Below are positions 1-8,400 of a stretch of 37,160 nt of DNA, piece by piece. Numbering within the stretch: position 1 is the stretch's first letter; every line of letters starts with the position of its first letter. Source of the stretch: Erysipelotrichia bacterium (lineage in GTDB: Bacteria; Muiribacteriota; Ozemobacteria; Ozemobacterales; Ozemobacteraceae); contig SABV01000008.1 of assembly GCA_009928855.1 (NCBI GenBank), forward strand, positions 1-37,160. Reading direction: 5' to 3'. The translations under genes and the position numbers were made by a program. The notes under the pieces were generated by a model that was given only the letters and a program-made list of their open reading frames with translations, was not told the DNA's origin and did no database searches.

Positions 1-604
1 CAGAGGCTTTTTCTACTACATCAGATGTTACTGGCGCGGCTTCCAAGGAGACAATCTCTACTTCACCGCTGACCATTTCGACCTTGAGAGGCTTCTGAAA
101 CCAGTTCCATTCAGGGGGAATTTCAGTTGGCACTTTTTCGACAGCCTTTTTAGCCTTGCGGGCAGACTTTTTAGAAACCGCAGGCGTTTTTTTAGCTGAA
201 ACTTTTTTTACTTTTTCGACCTGAGCCGATTTTACTTCTGCCGGCTGGTGTTCAGCAAATTTCTCTGGCTTTGCAGCAGCTGCTGGCTCAGAGGCAACAA
301 GTTGGGCAGGTTCTACCTGAATCTTTGGCTGAGGCGCAACCGGAGGAGTTTTTGCCTTCGTTACCTCTGTAGATTCAGAAGCAACAACCTCTGTTTTTGT
401 AGAGATAGCAGGCGGCAACAATGGAGCCGCTGCTACAGCTGCCAGATCTGGCGGAGCAACAGGTGCTTCTAACGCTTCAACTGCACCGCGCCGAATTTCT
501 TTATCTGACCACAGCTGCACGGCCATAAAACTGGCCGACAGCATAAATCCAACCCCCAGGGTCATTAAAAATGGCAAACCCTGCCGTTTTTTTAGCAATT
601 TCAT
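1..604 (-). CDS. Membrane-anchored Ala/Pro/Lys-rich protein of unknown function (3' end truncated by window edge)
   Basis: Not in the ORF track because it runs off the edge. Minus-strand reading from ATG at 604-602: MKLLKKRQGLPFLMTLGVGFMLSASFMAVQLWSDKEIRRGAVEALEAPVAPP..., open to base 1. N-terminal TM/signal-anchor, then low-complexity A/P/K/V linker. SD GAGGAGA lies just upstream. Confidence 0.75.
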   Translation of the reverse strand, partial: MKLLKKRQGLPFLMTLGVGFMLSASFMAVQLWSDKEIRRGAVEALEAPVAPPDLAAVAAAPLLPPAISTKTEVVASESTEVTKAKTPPVAPQPKIQVEPAQLVASEPAAAAKPEKFAEHQPAEVKSAQVEKVKKVSAKKTPAVSKKSARKAKKAVEKVPTEIPPEWNWFQKPLKVEMVSGEVEIVSLEAAPVTSDVVEKAS

Positions 605-770
605 CGGGTTCTCTCCTCGAAACGATTCTAATGCACAACCACAAGGTAAAGAGATATATTCTATTTGTTATCAATAACAAGCAGAATTTTATTAAACCTC
701 GGAAGCTAACAGAGGAATCAGTCAGAAAAAGCAGAAAACAGCCAGATGACGGTTCGCCCTTAATCTTATA

Positions 771-1340
771 TCAAGACTTCTTCATTCGCTCCAGATAATC
801 ACCTGTGCGAGTATCAACTCTGATAACTTCACCAGCTTCAATAAACATTGGAACGGTACAAACGTGGCCGCCGGCACACACCACCGGTTTATTTGTACCG
901 CTGGCAGAATTACCTTTAACATTGGGTGGAGCCTCAATAACTTCAAGCTCTACGGACGGCGGCAATTCAACACCAATCGCTCTGCCTTCATAAGTCTTGA
1001 CATAGAGTTCCATCTGTTCTTTGAGAAATTTAGTCTGGTCACCAAGAATATCTAACTCCATTTCCATTTGTTCATAGGTCTGCATATCCATGAAATGAAG
1101 GAAGTTGTCAGAGGTGTACAGATATTGCATCAGCTTGGTCTCAACAGTAGCTTCATCAACTTTTTCGGTTGTCTGATAGCGCTGAATGAACGTTGCGCCG
1201 GTTTTAAGGCTTTTTAACTTGGCCTGAGCCATTGCTCGCCAGTTACCCGGACGGACGAACTCTATATCGACGATCTGACAAAGATCTCCGTTATAAAGTA
1301 TTACCATGCCTTTTCTCAAATCGTTTGCAGTAATTGCCAT
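771..1340 (-). CDS. efp: Elongation factor P
   Basis: MAITANDLRKGMVILYNGDLCQIVDIEFVRPGNWRAMAQAKLKSLKTG...; full-length KOW/OB/C-terminal EF-P architecture ending VDTRTGDYLERMKKS. Confidence 0.96.
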   Translation of the reverse strand: MAITANDLRKGMVILYNGDLCQIVDIEFVRPGNWRAMAQAKLKSLKTGATFIQRYQTTEKVDEATVETKLMQYLYTSDNFLHFMDMQTYEQMEMELDILGDQTKFLKEQMELYVKTYEGRAIGVELPPSVELEVIEAPPNVKGNSASGTNKPVVCAGGHVCTVPMFIEAGEVIRVDTRTGDYLERMKKS

Positions 1341-1372
1341 AGTATTCTCCCTGGCTGGAATTTTATCGGCAG

Positions 1373-1402
1373 ATTATAGCATATTTTATACCATATGGTA
1401 AA
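1373..1402 (-). promoter_or_regulatory. Sigma70-like promoter for efp
   Basis: Minus strand: TTTACC (1402-1397), 18 nt spacer, TGCTATAAT extended -10 (TATAAT at 1378-1373), 33 nt upstream of efp ATG. Confidence 0.6.
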
Positions 1403-1842
1403 AAAAACATCAGAGACAGAACAAACATAAACAAACACATTTCACGTTTTTTTCAGCCGCAGCATTATTTATCATTTTACGCAAATTACACAAAACCTTT
1501 TTTCAGAATTCGACTGTTATCATTTTTAAAAAACAAAGAAACAGAGAAAAAGGAAACGCAGCTGCAAAAGATTTTTTTCACAAATACGCGGCTCTCGAAA
1601 ACCAATTATCAAAATATAGACATGCAAGCAAATTTTTCAAAACCAGAAGTCATGCAAACAAAAAAACGGTCGGCAAAGACATAATCAATAAATAGATAGC
1701 GATAAAATCGCCATCTATTTAAATAATGATAACAAATAAGAGGGTTTATTAATTCTTTTTATCTTTCTACTGTGAAAGAGGGAGTAAACACTAAGTCTTT
1801 TTTTTTGCCTACCGATAGATTCTATAGATACTACAGAGTCAA

Positions 1843-1898
1843 GTGCAAAAATTGTCGCTCAATAATGAGGTAAAAATTAAGCCGACAATTTTCAGCAC
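1843..1898 (+). promoter_or_regulatory. Structured 5' leader upstream of uppP (long inverted repeat)
   Basis: GTGC-A-AAAATTGTCG (1843-1857) pairs with CGACAATTTT-CA-GCAC (1883-1898); internal CTCA-ATAA-TGAG mini hairpin. SD AGGAGG (1907-1912) and TTG start (1920) follow directly. Confidence 0.5.
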
Positions 1899-1919
1899 AA
1901 GAATGCAGGAGGCAGACAG

Positions 1920-2726
1920 TTGTTAAGCAAAATCGTTCAAGGCATTATCCAGGGGTTAACTGAATTTCTTCCGGTTTCAAGCTCAGGTCACCTCACCCTT
2001 TTCCAATATTTTTCAGGAAACCATAACCTCGAAGAAAACATGCTAACCGACATTGCCCTGCACTTTGGCACTCTGATTGCCGTATTATTTTACTTTCGCA
2101 GCGACATAGTCCCCTATTTCACCCCCGCCGGCTGGAGAGATGCAGCAAGGCGAAGAATGGCATTTTTAATAATCACTGCCAGCATCCCGACTGCGGCAAT
2201 CGGCCTTATATTTAAAAAACAGTTTGAAGCTGCTTTTGCCGAACCGCGGCTTGTCTGCGTTGCTCTTTTTATAACGGGACTGGGTTTGATGCTTTCAGAA
2301 AAACTCAAAAACAGGTTTGCTCAAACTGAAATCGCTGAATTTTCGTATTCAAAGGCAATCGCGACAGGCATAGCCCAGGGATTGGCGATCACGCCGGGAA
2401 TATCAAGATCAGGCGCAACAATTGCTACAGGTCTGCTGCTCGGCCTTAAAGGCGAAGAAGCAGCCAGATTTTCATTTTTACTTATGATTCCGGCAGTTGG
2501 CGGTGCCACACTGTTGGAGGTTAAAGACATTGTTAAGACCGGGCTCCCTGGCGGCATAGAAATTTCTGCAACTCTAGCAGGCACTGTTGCTGCAGCCATA
2601 ACCGGTTTTCTCGCCCTCAAATTGCTCGTATATATAATTAAAGAACAAAAGCTGTCGTATTTTGCCTATTATCTCTTTTTGGTTTCGACAGTCAGTCTGA
2701 TTTTTATTCAATTCGCGGGGAAATAA
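1920..2726 (+). CDS. uppP: Undecaprenyl-diphosphatase (BacA/UppP family)
   Basis: MLSKIVQGIIQGLTEFLPVSSSGHL... and PGISRSGATIATGLLLGL motifs; TTG start with AGGAGG SD. Confidence 0.96.
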   Translation: MLSKIVQGIIQGLTEFLPVSSSGHLTLFQYFSGNHNLEENMLTDIALHFGTLIAVLFYFRSDIVPYFTPAGWRDAARRRMAFLIITASIPTAAIGLIFKKQFEAAFAEPRLVCVALFITGLGLMLSEKLKNRFAQTEIAEFSYSKAIATGIAQGLAITPGISRSGATIATGLLLGLKGEEAARFSFLLMIPAVGGATLLEVKDIVKTGLPGGIEISATLAGTVAAAITGFLALKLLVYIIKEQKLSYFAYYLFLVSTVSLIFIQFAGK

Positions 2727-2727
2727 G

Positions 2728-5457
2728 ATGAGCACCAAAAAAATACTTTTACCAGAAACCAATGTAAAAGATCGCAGCAAACCCAGAAGAAGCAGAGCCG
2801 ACAGTCAGGAACGACGACCCAGAGTGGCTTCCCGCAGCAGCACCAGGTCGATGCCACTGGTCACCGACACCAGACAACGAAACGAAGCGATAGGACTGGT
2901 AATGGTTGGCACCAGCGCCTTTGCGCTTTCTCTGATTCATTATCTCAGCTCTTCAAAAATACCGGGTCTCATAAATGCAAGCATGGTGTATCTAGGTGTC
3001 GGCGTCTATATTCTGCCGATATTAGTTGGCTTGATGGGCATTCAAAGGTTTCTTGAGAGGCCATTCAAGAATTTTGCATGGCGCATTGCCGGTTGTCTCG
3101 GCGTTATGACTTTTGGGCTCGGCCTTCTGAGAATGGAAGGGGGCAAACTGGGCGTTCATGCATTTGACTTATTTGCGGGCATTTTTGGGCCAGTCCCGAG
3201 CAAGGTGCTTTTTGTATTTTTACTGATGTCCTCGATGATTTTTGCTCTCGACATACTTTATAAAGACCTGCTTGCCGCCTCTCTTGTTATCGCCAGTCTA
3301 ACGACCAGACTGATCATATTTACATGGGAAGTAACACTTGCAGTCCTGGCAATGGCAATCGGAGCGGTTAAAACCACCGGTGATCTTATTTTTGCAATAT
3401 CAGACCGTGTCAGACAAACTTTCAGCGAGCAGAACATTGATCCATCGGCTCAGCTGGGCAAGCTCCTTTCATTCAAACCACGGCAACAGGCAGATGAGCT
3501 GTGCGAAGAAATCATGGAACCCATACCGGCCACCAGCGGAATCAAAAATGTTTCAGCAGAAGAGGCTACGGTCATACCAGTTCCCCGCTGCTGGCAAAAC
3601 AGTGAGGAAATGAATCCAAACGCTTCGGTCACACCTCAGAATGACATGCCCTCAGTCGCAGGAATATCTTTACAGGTAACCCACATTGCTGCCGAATGCC
3701 TTATTACACCTCATTCAATCGCAGAGACCTCTCCCCTCCCCCACCTGAAAAACGAAGAACAAAACCCTGAAGATCTTCATGTGCTTGTAAGCTTTGAAGA
3801 TGAAGATGAAGACGAAAACAATGACGATTACAACCAGGAAGAGCATGAAGAAAATACAGACAATAAAACCTCTGGTTCTGAGAATGGCGTACAAACAGTT
3901 TCTCGTGAAACAGCGAATTCTGAAGAGCCTGTTTATCTTGAAGACAACCGCATTGACCATGAGATAAAAAATACCGCCTCAGAAAAACGCGTCACCGGGG
4001 TTAAACAATACACAGAAGCCCAGTTGCCGCCCCTGGAAATTTTTAAAATTCCGCCGCCACGCGACAATTCTGCAGTTCAGTCAGATTTAAGCCAACGCTC
4101 TGCATTTCTTTTGAAAACTCTCGAAGAATTCGGCATTAAAGCCACTGTCACCGATATCGTTGAGGGGCCAGCCGTTTCAAGATTTGAACTGAAGCCGGCT
4201 CCTGGCGTAAAAGTCGCCCGCATCACCTCTCTTGTCGATGATATCGCACTGGCTCTGGCCGCCCCGTCTATACGAATTGAAGCTCCAATACCTGGCAAGC
4301 CGGCGCTTGGCATCGAAATTCCAAACACAAACCCAACCCCTGTCTATTTTTATGACCTGCTGAAAAACGAAAAATTCAATAAAAACCAGATTCCGCTGAA
4401 CCTTGCCCTCGGAGTCACAATCAACGGGAAACCTGTTTTTGCGGATCTTTCTGAAATGCCACATCTTCTCATTGCCGGTTCTACAGGTTCTGGGAAATCT
4501 GTCTGCGTCAACACAATCATAGCGAGCATTCTATTTCAGGCACGCGCTGACCAGGTGAAGTTCGTAATGATAGACCCAAAAATGGTTGAATTATCCACAT
4601 ACAATGGCATTCCGCACCTCATCGCACCTGTAGTAACAGATCCGGCCAAGGCTTCGGCTGCACTGATGTGGGCAGTAGAAGAAATGACCCGCCGTTATGA
4701 AATACTTGCCGGTTGCGGCTGCAAGAAAATTTCGACTTATAATGAAGAACTTGAAAGATTGCGCAAAGATATTGATGCCGACCTTGAACCTATGCCATTC
4801 ATAGTCATAGTTATCGACGAACTTGCTGACCTGATGATGACGGCTTCGGTAGAAGTAGAAGGGTCGATCTGCCGCCTTGCTCAGATGGCCCGCGCAGTTG
4901 GCATGCACCTTATCATAGCCACGCAGCGCCCTTCCGTAAATGTATTGACCGGTTTAATCAAGGCAAATTTACCAACAAGAATTGCATTTTCGGTAACATC
5001 TGCGATAGACTCTAGAACTATCCTTGATGCCAAAGGTGCCGAACGACTTCTCGGAAAAGGTGACATGCTGTTCATCCCGAAGGGTCGTAACAAGCCCCTG
5101 AGGTTACAGGGTGCATTCGTCTCAGATCGCGAGCTCATGGATCTGGTGGAATTTGTCAAGGGTCAGGGCCAACCGGAATATATGGATATTGCGCCGACAC
5201 AGACAGAGGATGACGGAGACGATGATGATGGAGATTGCGATTCTGGAGACTCCGACTCTCCTCTTGTAGACCAGATTCTCAAGTATCTTGAAACTCAGGA
5301 AAAAACTTCTACAAGCATGCTTCAAAGAAAGTTCAGAATCGGTTATAATAGGGCGGCCAGAATTATGGATCAGCTTGAGGAAAAAGGTCTGGTAAGCCCC
5401 ATGGATGGCGCAAACAAACGCAGAGTTCTCATCGGAAGGAGTAACACTCAGGTATGA
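2728..5457 (+). CDS. ftsK: DNA translocase FtsK/SpoIIIE
   Basis: N-terminal TM segments, acidic linker, Walker A AGSTGSGKSV, Walker B IVIVIDELADLMM, ATQRPSVNVLTGLIKAN, and C-terminal gamma winged helix (DSPLVDQILKYL...RMRKFRIGYNRAARIMDQLEEKG-like). Confidence 0.96.
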   Translation: MSTKKILLPETNVKDRSKPRRSRADSQERRPRVASRSSTRSMPLVTDTRQRNEAIGLVMVGTSAFALSLIHYLSSSKIPGLINASMVYLGVGVYILPILVGLMGIQRFLERPFKNFAWRIAGCLGVMTFGLGLLRMEGGKLGVHAFDLFAGIFGPVPSKVLFVFLLMSSMIFALDILYKDLLAASLVIASLTTRLIIFTWEVTLAVLAMAIGAVKTTGDLIFAISDRVRQTFSEQNIDPSAQLGKLLSFKPRQQADELCEEIMEPIPATSGIKNVSAEEATVIPVPRCWQNSEEMNPNASVTPQNDMPSVAGISLQVTHIAAECLITPHSIAETSPLPHLKNEEQNPEDLHVLVSFEDEDEDENNDDYNQEEHEENTDNKTSGSENGVQTVSRETANSEEPVYLEDNRIDHEIKNTASEKRVTGVKQYTEAQLPPLEIFKIPPPRDNSAVQSDLSQRSAFLLKTLEEFGIKATVTDIVEGPAVSRFELKPAPGVKVARITSLVDDIALALAAPSIRIEAPIPGKPALGIEIPNTNPTPVYFYDLLKNEKFNKNQIPLNLALGVTINGKPVFADLSEMPHLLIAGSTGSGKSVCVNTIIASILFQARADQVKFVMIDPKMVELSTYNGIPHLIAPVVTDPAKASAALMWAVEEMTRRYEILAGCGCKKISTYNEELERLRKDIDADLEPMPFIVIVIDELADLMMTASVEVEGSICRLAQMARAVGMHLIIATQRPSVNVLTGLIKANLPTRIAFSVTSAIDSRTILDAKGAERLLGKGDMLFIPKGRNKPLRLQGAFVSDRELMDLVEFVKGQGQPEYMDIAPTQTEDDGDDDDGDCDSGDSDSPLVDQILKYLETQEKTSTSMLQRKFRIGYNRAARIMDQLEEKGLVSPMDGANKRRVLIGRSNTQV

Positions 5458-8400
5458 CCAAGGAAATATGCCCTTTTCTGAGCAGACTGAGAGAAGATAA
5501 CCAGCCTGGAGGAAGTTGCATCCAGGAGCAATGTATGTTCTACCACACCCAGGATTCAAGGTGCATTTTCCTTGAAATCGGCAGTGCTTCGCACGAATAT
5601 CTTGACTCGTTGAAGAGACTGGCAGAGCAAAATGAGCTTATGCTCATGAAAGACAGAGTCAGCGCTTTTTCGGCTGATGAAAAAAACGAACGTGTCAGGC
5701 TATACATGAATCAGGCCGGAGTTTACAAAAACAAAGGCAATTTTGCCAAAGCTCTGCTTGATTATAAGAAATCTCTCATTCTTGACCCCGAGAATCCTGC
5801 GATTCATAAAGCACTAGGCGATATTTACTCGGTTCAGGGCATTCTGGATGAATCGATATCATCTTACCGCCAGTCATTAAAAGGCCTTCCTGAAGATGGG
5901 GAAACCTGGATCCGGCTTATTCTGCAATATCGCGCGCTCTGGTCTAACCTTCCTGACACAGAACATCGCTATAAAGAAATTATTGCAAAACTTCGCGAGG
6001 AACTGCGCATTGTTGAGAGCGAATCAATAGCAAACTGCATTATCGGCAATGCTTATCTGATTCTGCACTCACAGGATTCCGACAAATTTATAGATCAACG
6101 CAAAGAAGCTCAGACCCTTCTCGAAAGAGCCGTTGAGATAAACCCGGCCAATCTCTGGGCCAATCTTGGTATAAAAGACATTAAGATCTACGATGCTGAT
6201 TTTGACGGCGCACTGGGGCAGTTGTTGAGCGCACTCAAACACATGCCTGAAGATCCGCGACTTAATTTTGAACTTGGCGAATGTTACCTGCTCTCTCAGG
6301 CTGAACACGCTATGATAGCAGGAGATGCGCTGACAAAAGCCTACGAAAGCTACCGCAAGGTTCTGGACCTGAGCCCCGGTTATGCCCCCGCCTACTTCCG
6401 CATGGGCTATATTGCCGAGCAGAAAGCGAACTACGACCAGGCCATCGACTATTACCAGCAAGGCATAAACATCAACCCGACCAATATTTTTGCACATTTC
6501 AGACTGGGCAAAATTCACCTGCTGATGGGCATGTATGAGCTTGCGGTGACCCGCTTTAAAGAAGTCATCGATTTGTCAAAAAATCGTGTTCATGACATTT
6601 ATCAGGAAGGCTATCTTTTCAACAAGCTGCGATTTTTTAAAGAAGCCAATGCTCTCGGAGCATGGATAGAGCTTGGCAAGATATATGTCAAACGCCGCCA
6701 GTATGATGAAGCGTTTGAAGCTTTCCAGAAGGCTCTCGACATAGACAAGTCCAGCCCGCTTGCGATCATGAACCAGATTGATCTTTACAAAATCAGAACA
6801 GCAGAAAGCAAAGACACAGAAACTCTTTACAACAAGTATATCGAGCAGTATAAAAATTCTGCGATGGTTGACTTCCAGAATCCGGTTTCTCACTTTGCCC
6901 TGGCTTACGCCTGCCAGATTTTGCCTTCAGTGCTTCCTGAAAAGCAGGAGGAGCGTCTGGAAGAAGCTCTCAATGGCTATCAGATGGCTATAAACCTTAC
7001 GCCTGATTTTAAATGGGCTTACTGGGGACTGAAAAACTCTTATCTTGCCGCCGTTGAAGATTCTGTTCCTCTCTTCGACCAGGCGTTGGAAGCATGTAAG
7101 CTGGTTACTGAGCTTGATCCTGAAGATCCCCGTGCATATTATGAGACGGGCGATGTCTATCGCAAAATGGGCAACCTTGCCATGGCTATGGACTGCTTCA
7201 TAAAAGCTGCCGAAAAAGACAAGACGTATATTCCGGCTTATCTTAACATGGCCGAAATCAAATTTACTGAGCAAAAAGCAGAAGAGGCCATCAAGCTCTA
7301 TCAAAAAGTAATTCGCATCAACCCGAATTTTGCGCAGGGTTATTACGAGCTTGGGCGCGTTTACAAAGAAACTCACGAAAACGAAAAAGCACTGGCCAAT
7401 TTGCGCAAAGCAATTGAACTTGACATTGATTACACCGAAGCACATTTCGCAATAGGGGAAATCTGCTTCGAAGAAAATCAGGATGAAATAGCAAGAATAA
7501 GGTTTACCAGGGTAGTTGAGCTTGCCAGATCTCACGCCAAAGCTCATTATTATCTTGGCCTTCTGCATTACCGAAATGGCAGATATCAGCAGGCTATCGA
7601 AGAATTCAACACAGCGATAGACCTTTCTCACCAGCCATCTCGCATTCAGTTTGATCTGGCGCGCCTGTATGCAGACGCCGGCAACTGGGCCGAAGCGAAA
7701 AAAATTCTCGAAATTGTTCTTGCCGCCGAACCCGGCTTTGTGAATGCTGCAATTCAGTATGCACAGACCCTTGAGCATCTTGATATGATCAAGGAGGCCG
7801 AAGAAGAATACCTGCGAGCACTTGAGCTTTCACCAGAGTGCCTGGCTGCGCACGAAAGCCTCGCCAAACTCTACGAATCAACGAGCCAGATCTACAAGGC
7901 AGAAGATGAACTGCGCAAGGTTGTGGTCATAAAACCAGATCATGTTGAAGCACAAATGTCGCTGGCCAAAATATACATTATTCGAGATCTTCACGACAAA
8001 GCTCTAGACGCACTTCACACTGTAGTAGACATAAAACCTGATATTTTTGAGGTCCATCTTGAACTTGGCCGCCTCTATCATCACAAGCACGCTTTGCCAA
8101 AGGCAGTAGAGTCTTACACAAGTGCCATAAGTATAAAGCCAGGTGCTCCTCAGGCCCACGTCGAACTTGCAGAAGTTTATCTTGACATGGACAAATCGGC
8201 GAATGCCATCAAGGAGTTCACACTCGCCCTGGAAATCGACCCATCTCTGGTCGAAGCTCTGGCAAACCTTGGCGATCTCTACAATATCTCTGAGCAGTAT
8301 GAACTTGCGGGAAATTGCTATCGCAGACTTGTAGAACTCGATCCACAGAATCACTCAGCACGATTCAGACTGGCCGAAACCTATTATCACTGCGGTCAGC

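Noticed and set aside
1801-1840. Sigma70 promoter for uppP around TTGCCT...ATACTA
   Set aside because: Spacing and -10 match are weak; could not define a convincing promoter by eye.
6927-7778. 283-aa minus-strand ORF (and 248 aa at 8556..9302)
   Set aside because: Antisense to the giant TPR gene; Phe/Cys/Ile-rich shadow translation of repeated Glu/Ala/Leu-rich TPR codons, no SD or family similarity seen.
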